Positions 1-12,479 of a stretch of 64,000 nucleotides of DNA are shown one piece after another. The stretch comes from Cristatella mucedo (Eukaryota; Bryozoa; Phylactolaemata; Cristatellidae). Below the pieces are notes generated by a model that was given only the letters and a program-made list of their open reading frames with translations, was not told where the DNA came from and made no database searches. Every line of letters begins with the position of its first letter. Position 1 is the stretch's first letter. A program made the translations under genes and the position numbers. The stretch spans positions 186,001 through 250,000 of the forward strand of contig WPIO01000017.1 of the NCBI GenBank assembly GCA_009760855.2, read 5' to 3'.

Positions 1-228
1 TTTTAGTGCTAACCACTGCACAGAGTCTGCACTGCTCTGACTGTTGAACGACCTTCTTAAGAATGCAGATTCAGATAGATTCTCTCTACTGGTTTTGCTA
101 GATCTTTCGGCAGATTTTGATAATGTTGATCACCCCAAGTCCTTCTAGAGCCCCTGTCATCTCGCCTGGACATCACTGGTACTGTGCTGAAATAGCTTGG
201 GTCCTATCTCAGTAGACTTCAGAACATT
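1..228 (+). mobile_element. LINE fragment, reverse transcriptase palm start (CR1/L2-like)
   Basis: The + strand encodes LLNDLLKNAD, then VLLDLSADFDNVDH, the RT motif A with its catalytic Asp (FDxVDH) typical of CR1/L2-type non-LTR retrotransposons. After a stop and a +1 shift, homology continues as VLLEPLSSRLDITGT and LGSYLS. The copy is cut by the window edge on the left and stops near 228, where an oppositely oriented LINE 3' end begins. Frameshifts and stops show it is dead. Confidence 0.8.
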
Positions 229-234
229 GATGTC

Positions 235-800
235 AATAATAGTAATACATTTGAATAGCTCCCTCAGAGAACTCAATCTCTTTTTAGGAACTTTACAAAT
301 GCTGTAAAGAAAGCATGATCATATGTTTAGAAATAGCATGCACAATCTCAACAAGGATGACATCATTAGAGGTGACATGCACAAGGTCAGCGTGCAAGAA
401 AAGTTAGTTGCAGCCTGTGCAGTGTCTGAAGGCATAAGCACACAAAGGACGAATCACAAGGACCCACCAAATGCTGTGACAAATAGGTGCGTTTTTAGCT
501 TTTTTAATTTTGTCAAGTCAGGGATGTTTTGACGTCAGTCGGGAGTGAGTTCCGTGCTTTGGAAGCATACGAACTAAAGGCTTGGTCTTTAAAGGATTCG
601 GAATTCATAGGAGGTTTAGCTAAACGATTAATTCGGAAAAGTGGGTGGTACGATGCCTGGTGAGGGAGTAGTTGTGATAGGTAACCTGGAGCCACAGAAT
701 GAAGGGACCTAAAAGTGAGTGACGGAACATTTAAGTCGATACACTGCATGATTTGGAGCCAGTGCAATTTGGCTGGAATTCTTGCAAAAAGCATCTGAAG
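235..800 (-). mobile_element. 5'-truncated CR1/L2-like LINE 3' end
   Basis: Read on the minus strand, about 513-794 encodes the conserved C-terminal segment after the RT domain (LHSVAPGYLSQLLPH, then SFKDQAFSSYASKARNSLP). It is followed by the shared 3' tail at 246-300 and an ATT-rich end. The same protein block and tail occur in the long copy at 15139-18680. The 5' truncation is the usual product of incomplete reverse transcription. Confidence 0.8.
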
Positions 801-1261
801 TATTAGGCGTGAGATATAGTGCTGCCGTTAAGCCATTCACCAGTCAATGGTCGAGAAAATTAAGAGCCTAAATAATGCAGCCGACAACAAAACGTGGACT
901 GTAGCAAAGACGGACAACATATAAGCAACAAGAGGGTCAATATAAAATATTCCTAAAGGATCACTATTGGCTGAGCAAGCCATCATGCATTAAAATCTTA
1001 ATGCCATTGCCTTCTCTTAAGGAGCATGCTCTGAACAGGGGTAGCTGGTGCCCTTCGAAGAGTTTGATTGGACCAGAGTCACGCGATATCCAGCCAATCA
1101 GGAGTGGTTTGCGGCTCCAAAAATATATAGTGTCTTTGAGTCATCGGGTGCTGTACTGCAGGTCAAGGTGAGATCGCTCGCTGAGAAATAGGCACACTAG
1201 ATGTGAGACGTCCTGACACAATGCATGCTATCACTAACCAAAGGCTTCTTTTCCAGAATTT

Positions 1262-1335
1262 TTCAAATTCCCTAGAAAGAGATTTAGTACTCTTAGGATG
1301 CTAGGCAAATGCCTCCGTAATAATAATAATAACCT
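1262..1335 (+). repeat. LINE/SINE 3' tail remnant
   Basis: Degenerate + strand copy of the shared tail: a CCTAGAAAGAGATTTAG block, then a TCTTAGG block, ending in TAATAATAATAAT. No coding part or tRNA head is recognisable upstream. Confidence 0.55.
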
Positions 1336-1854
1336 TATAAATATTATAATTGTGCTTAATCCATCATTTGTAGACTTGCATAGCCCAGGCACCACGATAT
1401 AGGCACTGGTATGGTTTGTAAGCCTGCACCTTCAATTACTAGTCTTGAGCTAGCCTGGAACAGGTCAGCATAGTTTATAGCAGGTTTTGGGATTTGGTGG
1501 TATACCATGGTATTCCCATGAGCAGCCAGTCTGGCTTTCTTAACATTCAAGGTAGATGGTGCAAGCTACCCAAATCGTATTTTTCTTAGTATAATCTTAG
1601 TAGTAGCACCATCTGTTGCCTGATTCCATAATTGTCAATGGGGTCTCTTGTAGACCCCCTGAGTGCTAATATATGCAGTGCCTCCAATTTGACCTAACTC
1701 TCCATCGCCAAAAATGAGCCGAAGTATCAGCTTCTCAAGGTTGCTTGTGGAGATTCAGAGTAAGATTATAGTGCAGGTCGTGCTAATCAGGCCAGTTTGA
1801 GCCAAATGGTAAGAACTCAGATCATTTGGAAAAACAGTGTAAGAACCAGAGACT

Positions 1855-2300
1855 CTCTTCTTCTTTTTCTTTCTCTTCCTCTCTCTCTCTCAGCATATCC
1901 CTAGCACTTCTTCTTTCCATCTCCCCCCTCTATCTATCTTTCTCAGGCTCTTGCTCACAGCATCCGTGTCATTCCTCTGTCTCTCTCTCTCTCTTAATCT
2001 GTCTATTTATCTGTCTATTCATCTATTAATTTCCTTATCCATCCTTTCATTTAGCTTATTACCAATCCTTCTATCTCTCAGCACCTCTCAGCATCCCTCT
2101 TCTCATCTTTATATCCTTTCAGCCTATGTCAAGTCCTAGAAAGAAATTTATTTCTCCTATATTTCTCTACAAATGTCTTAATATTATCTATGCATCTTTT
2201 TATCCATCTCTCCATTTTCTTCTCTTTCTATTGTTCTCTCTCTATCTCTTTATCTCACCCTCTCTTGCTAAATATTTCTCCTGTTCTTTCAGCATATGCT
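1855..2300. repeat. Imperfect pyrimidine-rich (TCTC/TTTC) tract
   Basis: About 450 bp of strongly T/C-biased + strand sequence made of decayed CT and CTAT repeats. Reading frames through it are Ser/Leu-rich and not genes. It may be an old microsatellite. Confidence 0.6.
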
Positions 2301-2932
2301 TTAGCTATCAATGCACTTAAGTGTGCTCTTATTTGCACGCTACCTTTTTCATCGAATACCGAAGAGTGACGATTCACGCTCGTACCCTATCCTGACTTAG
2401 TTACCTAAGCAAACCCTGCAGGCAAATATGCTCATAGCTTTGCCTCTTCTCGGTGCCTATGGATATGCATGTTGCTTAGGTACATTTCTGTCTGCTAGGC
2501 TTGCTGTTTCTCAAAATTTTCGATAATGTTAGGCCCTATTGCTGCCATCCAGTGCATGGTAGAAGAGTGAAAATGGTGATCACCACTTGAAAGTCTTGCT
2601 GGACCTTCATAGAGCATCATGCTTTATCCGCTCCATAGCGTGATGGTACACGCCTAATCGGCTGCTCTCTGTGTGTCCCTTGACGTTTGATGTAGAGAGG
2701 GTATATTAGCAGCCATGTGTGCATCGTTGGCTCGATGTTGGGCCTTCTTATGAAGCAGTGCTTGTAGTGGCAGACTCAGTAGCAGCAATTAGTGTGCTGC
2801 TTCCGGCTTGCTGCTGCTAGGGCCTGCAACGGCCAGCCTGAGCTGGAAGAGCAGCACTTGCAGCTCTGTGATATCAACCAGCCTTGCGATGACGATTTGC
2901 CAATGACAAGCCAGTCCTTTCTTGTTGCCTAG

Positions 2933-3141
2933 GGTCGGAGACACTGCGGCCCTACTGGAGGCATTACTTCGCAGGGATGCAAGCACTGATATTCGTCGTA
3001 GACAGCAGCTGCTCGGACGCCGAACTCGGGGTGGCTCGAAGCGAGTTCCTTGCAGCTGCTACATCTGCCGCCCTCGAGGATGTGCCCGTGCTCCTTTTGG
3101 CAAACTGCAGTGATAAGAGTGGGGCCCGAACGGCTCAGCAG
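2933..3141 (+). CDS. ARF-like GTPase (ARL9/ARL10-like), single internal exon
   Basis: The exon lies between an acceptor (TTCTTGTTGCCTAG, ending 2932) and a GTGAGC donor at 3142. It starts with two bases that complete a Gly codon and then has 69 open codons. It encodes the second half of a small-GTPase fold: (G)GSETLRPYWRHYF, the G3/switch II region of ARF-family proteins; ALIFVVDSS, the beta-4 strand; and VPVLLLANCSD, the G4 strand. From memory, the GGS after the G3 Asp-Val-Gly is more like ARL9/ARL10 than ARL1-3. The G4 motif, normally NKxD, reads NCSD, so nucleotide binding may be weakened. The P-loop exon and the C-terminal exon were not found in the flanking sequence, which is full of LINE fragments. 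It could be one exon of a working gene with long introns, or a decayed remnant. I favour the former, because the splice sites and frame are intact. Confidence 0.72.
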
Positions 3142-3434
3142 GTGAGCTAGTCAGAAATGCTACTGCTCCACCGTGCCTCGTTTGCTCTAAGCAAAGTGGG
3201 AAACTGTTGTGGTGCAGGGGGTGAGCACAACTCAGAGATAGCTGCCCTGACACCTGAACTTTATAGTGACTGCAGCAGACAGGGGCCCTGATTGTATGAT
3301 TGCGAGTGCATGCATGTTTGTATACTTGATGTAATATAAAATAATATAATCTCGTAGAATTCACTGTGCTTGATACTAGAGCATCAACGAGTCATTCAGA
3401 TAACATAGTTTATTTAGGCCTCCTTTAATAAAGG

Positions 3435-4015
3435 TTAATATAATTGAAATAATAACACACTTTATAAAGCGCCCTCTGCGGACTCAATCTCTTTCTAGGC
3501 GCTTAGGTTGAATTCAAGCACGTCACAGGTCTTATTAGGTTTCTAGTTTTTGAGAGCACCACATTTGTGATAAGTCAGAAGACTGGTCAATGTACGTAAA
3601 ATAAGACATTCATCTAGCACTCTAAAATAACCTAATCTGCTTCTAGGCATGTCTGGTATGCTGCAAAGGAATCATTTCAGTTGGTTTATGATAACATGCA
3701 GTGTCACAATTTGTAACCACATTAAGGACAATTCACACAGATCCCGCAACTGCTGTGAAGAAAAGATGAGCTTGTATCTTCTCTTTAAATGTCAAGTCAG
3801 GACATGTTTTGACAAGTTGGACATGAGTTCTAGGCTTTGGAAGCTTACGAACTAAAGGCATTTTCCACATCATTAGAGGTCGGTTTGAAGCACAGCTAAA
3901 CGGCTGGAGTTAGACGAACGGCTGCACAATGCTAAGTCTCATTGGGAAGTATTGGGAGTTGATAAGCCGGAGCAAGCGAATGAAGGGACCTTAATGTCTG
4001 GGGCTGCTTCAAAGG
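3435..4015 (-). mobile_element. 5'-truncated LINE 3' end
   Basis: The shared tail at 3450-3507 (minus orientation, beside an AT-rich end) continues into sequence matching the 3' untranslated and C-terminal parts of the 15-kb LINE, including the block around 3840-3860 and the 'agcaagcgaatgaaggga' block near 3970. No open frame remains. Confidence 0.7.
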
Positions 4016-4409
4016 ACTGCGAGGGTAACAGTGACTGGTAGAAATAAACTGTTGGCATTAGCCTGTATAATTCTAAAGGTATGTCCTATACATTCGTACA
4101 TCCAGTTTTGATTCGCTAGCTGTTGCTAACCTATGGGGTGAGACCCTGCAAAGTTTTCTTACATCAGTGCCAAATTGCAAAATGCTCTCACAGAAATTAA
4201 ATTGAACACACATGAAAAAGTATGTCTGCCCGTCACACACTCAACTGCACCAAGAGCCTGAAGGAGAAATCCCAGAAGTGGCTTGCTATCGAAGCTCAAC
4301 AAAAAGCTATTGAGTCGAAAGCCTGTCAAAGCTGCAAAGTATATCGATGCATTGATGCTAACAAAGCGACCTGGCCATCGCAGGCTAAGAAGAAGAAAAA
4401 GCAGTAGAG

Positions 4410-7400
4410 CTGCTATGCTGAAGCAGCTTCGTGTGTTCTTTCGGTAGGGCACTAGTTAGTGTGATGCAGCTTAGCTGAACGAGTGAAGTAAGATGAAAGC
4501 AAGGTTTTGCTGTTTGACAAATTTCACCAGCGAACCAGTGAGGATTGATGATGATGACTTGACCTTTCCCTAGACACATGCCTAGTCTACAGCTGTTTTG
4601 CAGTGTGCTTTATGTATCTTTTATGGCAGCAGGATTATACAGCTGCCTTGCTTCCGAATAGATTAGTTGTTGACATGGTGTAGTGCTCTGCTGCTGTTGA
4701 TGTCTTTGACTATAACGAGACCAATGATAGGAGTGCAGGGAAAACTGCTTGCTCCAAGATCACGGAGTAGAGCTTGCTGCCAGCCGTAGCCTCGATTAGT
4801 GCACCGTGTGATCAACCTTCTGAAACAGGCCTTGAAAAAAAGCAGACTTTCGATTCTGGCTGCCAGGATGCTTGATAGGTCATCACCCACTGGGTGATCC
4901 CATGCTGCTGAAGGATTCCACTTAGTACGTCTTAAGACGAAAATGCACTTTGAGCTTCGAAGAGGTGGTGGCAGGTGCCACATTTTTATTTTATGCTGAG
5001 GATGGTGATGCACTTGGTTGATAATGCCTTCACATAAAGCAAAGGCATTTCATGCTGATAGCCACTACAGCTCTTCTTGTATCTACCGCGATGCCTCTAT
5101 AGTCTGTCTTCATGTGATAAATCCCTAGGCAGAGCTTCAAAGCCTGTGGGCCTGTACTCACATTCTGCATGGTGCAATCGGCATGCTGTAATCAGGTCAT
5201 CTTTTAACCAGACTGCGAAGCATTTGCCGAACTACTTCTTTTGCAGCATGTGTAAAGTGCCTAGACTGATATTTAGTTTTGTTATGGCAATGTGCAAATG
5301 TCTTTTTGTTATTAATAGTATTGTTATCATAAACGGCAATTAGTGTTATTATAAACGGCCTAGTGAGCTGACTGCAAATGTAGTTACGAATGTCGATGTG
5401 TGTGGTGCAGATTAGGAGAGCTCGAGGGAAACGGGAATGGTCATGACACCATTGCTGATTAGCTGCCGAGGTGGCCGAGTTTGCCTCGCCCGGCAAACAA
5501 CTGGAGCTATGACCTGTCTAGTTGGTGATGTAGTGGGATCAGCTCAGTCTGTTGGCACTGGCTCTGCTTGTTAGCTACTCGTTCTCATTAGAGCTGCAGC
5601 AAGCAGCCACAGCAAGCAGGTGCAGCAAGCTAGTCAGGTGATCAGCTGGCTGTCTGAATTGACGGTGGATGGGTGATTGGTGATCAGTCTGGTTGGCTGC
5701 ATGCATAATTTATTGGCTTTGAGAACTGGGTGACATTTTCACATCACGAAAGCTCAGACATTAGCATAAGCCCAGATGTTCTTGGAAATGTGACTTGCTG
5801 TGAGCTGAACTCGTGTAGGAATATAGTACACATAAAAAACTGTAGATGCCTCCTCTGCACAAATCCAAAGGGGATGAAGCCAGACATATTGGCCCCGGAC
5901 AGGCCGTCGAAGGCTGAAATCCATATTTACAAGTCTGGAACGTGGTGTAGGGCACCTTTTGTTATAACCTAGCTGCATGTCCAGGACTCAGGCCCCTCAT
6001 GAAGAATCAGTCAGGGTCCAAATGAAGAATCCTTCAATGTCAAGGCTCAGTTCCGTTGCACAATTCCCAGACAGCCCACGTGACTTACTGCAATCCATGC
6101 CAATTTTCCTAGTGACCAATCCAAAGATTCCCTTATTCGATTTAGAATGCATTTATTGCTGCTGTGTGAGTGATGGCTATAGCTGCTTTACCCTTGACAA
6201 TATCTTCACTTTGGGTGTAACCAGGACTTTCTTTTAACTCACGAATCAGGCCAACGCTGAAAGAGCTACCGAAAATGGTGTAAAAACTCAAATGCCACAT
6301 TCCCACAACGACAAGCCGATAACGCATCCACTCTATACGAAAGGCTGGGAACTGGTCTGTTAGACATAAAGGCTTTTACATCTAGTCGATCTGCCTGCCA
6401 GTGGCGGTGCTGGGAGCCAGACGAGAAGGCCACCGGCAATTGCACATGCTGCCCCACTGACAAGGAAAGCAAAGCGTCACCGGTCACTGGTGCTGCTCGA
6501 TGATCTGGAGGACTCCAGCCGGACCACATCGGTGGGGATATTGGTGGCAGGACTCGCTCTGCCGGGACCCAGTTAATGTGGTCAGTGAATGCAGGAGTAT
6601 GGAACGACTAGCAAGCGATCGTGTGCAAGGCAGCCGGTAGTGGCTCTGGCCTTTTTAGCCGGCAGCCACTGGGTGAAGACCGGCTCCAATGCAAAGGCAG
6701 TGCACCTGCAGAACAGGGCATGCACAAAACAAGCCGACCGATTGGTATAGTTTGCAGAAGGACTGCTGGTGAGAGCAAGCCTCCTTGGGCTGCATTTGTT
6801 TGATAATTGGTCCTAAAAGGAGGAGGATGCAGTGTAGTTGTACTGAGATATGCCCAGCTCGAAGAAATGGTTTGGAGCAAAATATCTGCTAGGGAAAAAT
6901 CCCCTGACGAATTGTTAACGTTTTAGCTCGTGCATGGCAGCAGCAGCAAATATACCCGAACACAGTATTTCAGTAATGCAGCTGGTGCTCGTACCCGAGA
7001 TCGGTGCACTGCACCTAGAAGCACTTGTCGGGCTCTGCTGGCTCCTGCCAGGTCGGTCAGCCCCTTGCACTGGGGGGTCGGCTGCCTTTAATAGCTTTGT
7101 CTAGCTGTCTGCTGGCAAGTTATGGATGCTTGAATGAGCTCCGAAATATCGCGACTTCGATAGTGAAAGAGTTCGATCTCGGACTATTTCCTTTGGGTTG
7201 GTATCCCTTCGAGTGATAAGAAGACGTAACGTGTTGTCCTCATTTCAGGACTGGGAAAAGCAGCAGCATAGTGGTTTCTTTATACACGGGGTTGTAGAAA
7301 TAAGTCCATCTTTATATTCGTGTAACACTTGCTCACACCTAAGAGTAAGTTGACCCACATGTGTGAGTCAAGAGAGGCCAGAGTGACTCCAGCCATATCA

Positions 7401-7690
7401 CTCCTGTCAATCACGGTGGATTCGTGAGCAAGGTCAAGGACTGTCAACCACAGTGCCTTGCTAAGGATTTGACTAGGTCCTGGTTCTCAATCCAGTAATC
7501 CTATAATGTGTAACCTGGACCGGACTATACTGCATTCCAATTTGGGTGGCTGTGCTGTCAAAAAGTCATTAAGTCTCCACAGCTGGTGATAAATGGGACT
7601 GGAAGAGTAGTCAACAAATCCTGGGGGTTCAGCCGTGTGTATCCTTTGCTGAAGGAGCTGTGATATCTCCCTGTTGATCAACCGATACAC
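4410..7690. other. No recognisable gene; intergenic or intronic
   Basis: I see no exon, RNA gene or identifiable transposon core here. Short open frames (for example 5730-6237) match nothing I know and lack convincing splice sites. A CAGCAAGCAG-type repeat occurs near 5590-5635. If the ARL-like gene is real, part of this stretch could be its intron. Confidence 0.4.
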
Positions 7691-7694
7691 AGCT

Positions 7695-8035
7695 AAGTTC
7701 TCACTCTGACCTCAAGGCCCACCGTGGCTTGGCTTCCTTCATACCTAGCTGAGCTGGTGCATCAGTTTCAGCCTCCCAGTGCAGTTTATGGATGATCAGT
7801 GCTATGCTTTTCTTTTGCTTAAAGACCATTGGCAACAGAAGCTTTTTGATATACTGGTCCTAGACTGTGGAACACATCTGTTCTCCTGCTACCGACCGTG
7901 GCATATCCTTTCCAGCCGTCCTGAGTGGCAGCTTCCTCCACTGTCCTGCTGGCTCAGCTTTGTTTCTCACTTTCTCTTTGTTGGTTTTGATGGAGTGTAT
8001 TGTTACCGTTATTGGACAAAAGCCGCCTAGGCTTT
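7695..8035 (+). mobile_element. Second LINE family, decayed 3' coding fragment
   Basis: The sequence parallels the better copy at 40549-41028: a segment for HRGLASFIPS-AELVHQFQP-like protein, then the 'LWNSLP'-like region and the CHFLFV/TFSLL block. This is the C-terminal domain after RT in CR1/L2-type LINEs. Several indels break the frame. Confidence 0.65.
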
Positions 8036-8182
8036 GAGTGGGCTGTAGAAAATTTTCCAGTGCAACACCCGTTCTGCTCAGCATTCCCTTCGTCCCAGTG
8101 AGAGCTTGACTCTTTGGTTCCTGCTGGCTTTGGGTGCTTAGCAGTCAGCAATAATAATCTTATTATTATCATTATTAGTCCA

Positions 8183-8335
8183 TAAAACAGCCTCGTGTGT
8201 GTATAGCAGTAGAAGAGCCGTAATGGCTATCATGACAGTTTTCACTATCAATGAAGGATCGCTCACTGCAGGATTCGAAACCACGACCTTGGGCTGTTAA
8301 GCGCAAGCAGCTTACCTCCTGAGCTATGATTCAGT
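8183..8335 (-). mobile_element. tRNA-derived SINE, family B
   Basis: On the minus strand an A-box-like segment (AGCTCAGGAGGTAAG) is followed by a B box (GGTTTCGAATCC at 8271-8283). Then comes the family B body ending in TGAGGCTGTT. This order recurs at least eight times in the window. Confidence 0.75.
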
Positions 8336-8529
8336 TCGTATTACCAGTTGGGGTTGTCATACTGACGAGCACCCATGTAGTGTGTATTCTTGTGTGCTTT
8401 AGCTAGCTGGCCTTAAGTATGAAACTTGTTTGCTTTCGCATGCTGATCGAAGCATTGTACCACTGGACCACTTGGTCCTTGGTCATCGATTCTCCGGCAG
8501 TTTTTAAGTACAAAAACATACCAAGCTGC

Positions 8530-8615
8530 AAGCCATCTGGATAGAGATTTAGGTCTCTTATAGTGCTATACAGACGACCTAATATTTGTATTATTATTTT
8601 TATTATCTGTGCTCA
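8530..8615 (+). repeat. LINE/SINE 3' tail copy
   Basis: A GGATAGAGATTTAGGTCTCT block is followed by a GTGCTATACA block and a TATTATTATTTTTATTAT end: a divergent + strand copy of the shared tail. Confidence 0.55.
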
Positions 8616-8619
8616 TTCG

Positions 8620-11600
8620 GCAGACTCGGTCCAACTGCCACTGTCTCACTCCCTTTCTCGCACTCTTTGTCTTTTTCTCTGTCTCAATGTGACAGCTTAG
8701 TGAGACCTAAGCAACATTTTCTGACAGCTGGAATTGAGTCTTCAGTGAGCAACCCTGTCCTCCTCCCCAACGGCGGCGTAAGGAAGCACAGCTTTCAAGT
8801 CTCACACAGCTGCTGCTGCTGTGCTGTGCTGTACAACTGTTTCTCATCATGTTAGCTGTTAAAGTGAAGTGACACTCGCGCTGCCTTCTTTTACAGATAG
8901 CTCGCCTCTGGGACTTGGAGCACCATTTGTCACAGCGAAAATGGACGGCATATTCGACTGCTAGCTTGGACAGCAATGGAGCCAGGCAGGCTTTCAATTG
9001 CCTGGCTGCCTACCTACTGCCTGCCGGTGCTTCGGACGAAATGGCTGGGGCATCTGGGAAACAGAAGATCTGATACTGCTGCAATGCCCACTCATGCTGC
9101 AGCTGCCTAACAATACCAGCAGGGAAGCATTTGCACGACCACAGTCAGTCGGAGAATCCACCCTCCATGCTATAGCCGCAGCTGCCGAGGCTGCTGCTAC
9201 TTCCATCCACTGCGATTACTGCCGCTCTGCTCAATGGGCAACTGTGCCTGTTTTTAGAGCAATGCCAAAGCCCAGCGTTTGCATCCGTGCTGTAGAATGC
9301 CTTTGGAGCAGACATGCATGCACTGTACACCAGACCGCTGGTCTGACTTCGTGAAGAGTAAGTCCATCAAAGTAGTCCACGATCTATCGCCCTCTTAGTG
9401 AGGCTGGCCTGGCTATGGAATGAGCACCGTCTGGCGCGTCCCGTAGCCCTCTCGAGTACAAGGCTTGCTGCTGCTGCACAAGGCAGCTCTCTGTGGCACA
9501 GCAACGGAAAGCTGACTTGGCCTCTGGCTTTGCTAGCACCGTGTGCAGCAACAGTAAGCGCGTGCCTTGTGCTGTCGTGCGTGCCTTGTGCTGTTGTTTC
9601 AGGCATCGCGACTTTCTGGCCAGTGGTGCTGCACCACTCGAGCCGGGCAGACGCTGGCGATGAGTGCAGCTGCCACGGCTGGAGTCTCGTAGCCCCCACC
9701 ATCAGTGGTCTTCTTTCAGCTCTTGACTTATCGACTTTTTTGCTCCTCCTGACATGGCATGTGATGCTAGCGATGATTCTAGCCCACGACAACACTATCG
9801 CTGCATGGTTTACCGGCAGTGAAATACATTTTTTGATTGTTTTTTCACTTTGTCTTATAGCCATGTCTTTCGTTAGCCAGCTATCACCACGAGGATTCAA
9901 CTGAACTAGGCCACAGTCGTGTGAGCTTTCAGCACAGGGGTTCATTGCATCTACTATTTTTATGCTTTGCTTAGTCAGCTGCAACCCTCGAGACCCTGCT
10001 CTGCTGGCTTGCCGGCCCTCATCCCGACCAGTTTTGCCCACTGTCTTCACCCGAACTCGCTCAGTCGTTTGAGTAAATTACACAAGCTTACTGGCTATGG
10101 GATATGCCACGCTCTGAAGCGCTATTGCAAGAAACACGGAGACCTGATAGGTCACCGTTGGGCGTCTTCGCAATTTGTTGGAAACACCTTGGAACTATTG
10201 ACAAACGGTGGGAACTTGTTATTGCACATTTGCAGCAGTCCTGTTTTGTGTGTGCTGCTTCGAACTAATTTCCACTGACTGTCTGGTGCAAGAGCAATTT
10301 AATTGTACAGGCCAGCCAAGTCGATTTCTGTGTAATAGCATTTGTTACTTGGTTCTGTATCAGCTACTCCGTTAGTAGACGGTGGTAGCAACGTGTTTTT
10401 TGTCGTCGGTTGGTTGTCACCGAATAGTTTCCACATACTTGGAATTAGGGCTTCCCTTGCCCCGGATGCTGTGCCTTTCGGATAAGTACTACACGAGTTC
10501 CAAGTGCTCTAAGTTGAGCTTACCATCAAACACCCTTTGTGGTGCCTGCGTTTTGGGCCCGATTTAGCTCATCGTGCAACGAGAACGCGACGAGGAGTGG
10601 TTTGCAGAAGATTTACCTTACTGAATCCTTGAAACATACCTCGATCAAGACTTCCTGCAGGCAGCCCAGTTTCGTTTTAAAGAGCTCGGGGAACGCTTTA
10701 TAGACCTACCTGCAGCATAAGCATACCATCATATCTGAGTAATCGAAAATTGCCGGAATGTTCAGGGCTGATTCGTTAATGTAATAGAAGAAAATTGGAT
10801 TGTCGACCGAAATGTGAAGATTTCGTCACAGCCCAGGAGATTAAGACTGTGGATTCTCTTCACAAGGAAATCGAGTTCAGCCCACAGATGAGCAGTGTCG
10901 GCATAAATGGTACCCAGCACAGGTAGTGTGCTTAGAAGCCGACTCGTACGTAGCTGCAACTGGGTCAAGCCATGGATTACCCAGTTTCCACCAGATGTCA
11001 TCGGAGACTAAATTATCTCCAGAACTGTTGATTACAAATCGAAAAGCTGACCATTCAGCTGAACGAGCTTCGTCAGCTGTGGGACCCTGCTGACATTTGC
11101 AACAGCACTGTTAATTTGACCGCCTTGCCAGATTTTGAACCTCTTCTTTTGTAGCCATGTCAATTCCAACAGAGATGACGATTACAGCAGTTCTGACCTA
11201 AGGGACCCGCCTAGCTGGCCACAGGTGCCCTCTGAGAACTCCTGCCGGCAGCCTAACCGGCCTTTGCCACTTTATCACTGCCGGATTGCTGCCTGAGCAG
11301 CACAAGCAAGTTGTATGTGCCTGAAGTACCGTCGGAGAAAGCTTCTACCCTGCGGAGGAGGCAGAAATCGATAGCTTCCTAAAAGGGGATATGGGTGGAA
11401 ATGTTATCGATTGTCGTCCAGCATGTCAGCTGAGGTCACTTTAGAACTTGAATCGTGCACGGATGAAACGCTGAACCAAATCAAATCGCTCTCCCATAGA
11501 CGCTTTGATTTCGTCAAATCCTGTGACCAATCATGTCTCTTTATACTGGATCGTATGCCGGATGCAAAGCTAGGTATTCGGGTGAACATTTTGATTGTTA

Positions 11601-12470
11601 AGAAAACTTGAGCCACTTATGTTCCGGGGCCGAGTCCCATCAAACGCATCAAGTAGTCGGTAAATTCTCAGGTTTTAGATTGACTGGAGTAATGCTCGGT
11701 CTCGTCGATTTGCCATCCATCATCAGCGGATGATCCTTGCATGCAGCGAAGATGTATGCAATTCCATCCCTGCATTGCTACGTTCCCAAGCGTTGCAATC
11801 AATGACTTGGTTTCGGACATTTTCTTGGGGTGCAATCGATCTGATCATTGTCACCAAATACTTCCGCTATTTCGATTACTTTTTTAGCCACGTTAAATGT
11901 CTTAACCGATGCTATTACGCAATGCATATTTGCATCTACTTATGACCTCACCTACGGCTATGCAGATAAACATTCTGGGGCCAGGAGAATGCATGTCATA
12001 AACTTTGATGACATCACATACAAGCTGGCGTACAGGACCGGGAAAAGTCAAGCTCGTACTCAATACCGGGCAATAGCCAAATTCGACGAAGCTCTCCTTG
12101 GCTTAATCATAAGTAGGTATCTGACAATCGATAGCTGAAAATTGGTGTCTCGATCGTTGGCTGTTCATTGTTCAAGCTGCCAGATGTGGGTAATCGATTA
12201 ATTAGTCGATATGAGTTTTAATTATTGAGTTTGTGAGAAGCCTGCACCACAGAGCAATTCCTTTGAACAATTCAGTGAGGGTCCAAGGCAGTGTACTATT
12301 AACTTAGCCTAAATTCATACTGCATTGGGGAACAATAGATTAGTATGCAACTGGGTGGTGTGTTAAAGTTGCCTGGTACGATGCCATGGAAACAGTATTA
12401 CAGGAGACTCAATGAACTGAGCGACTTGGCTCTTTCCTGTCGAGGGTAAATATTACCCGAAAGAAATGCA
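8620..12470. other. No recognisable gene
   Basis: Open frames of 168 aa (9398-9904, +) and 227 aa (9367-10050, -) overlap antisense and have no recognisable domain. A decayed SINE lies at 9880-9955. Between 10600 and 12150 several short frames on both strands look protein-like, but I could not assign them or connect them by splice sites; an old unidentified transposon is possible. Confidence 0.35.
9880..9955 (-). mobile_element. SINE family B fragment
   Basis: The minus strand reads a CTGTGCTGAAAGCTCACACGAC-type head, a B-box-like TTGAATCC and a GTGGTGATAGC body piece, matching the family B order. It is strongly diverged and short. Confidence 0.4.
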
Positions 12471-12479
12471 TTAATATAA

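Noticed and set aside
4222-4407. 61-codon frame ending in a lysine run (QAKKKKKQ)
   Set aside because: No recognisable domain and no supporting splice acceptor. It was considered as the missing ARL C-terminal exon but does not resemble it.
9367-10050. 227-codon minus and 168-codon plus frames
   Set aside because: They overlap antisense, have no family resemblance, and one end contains a decayed SINE.
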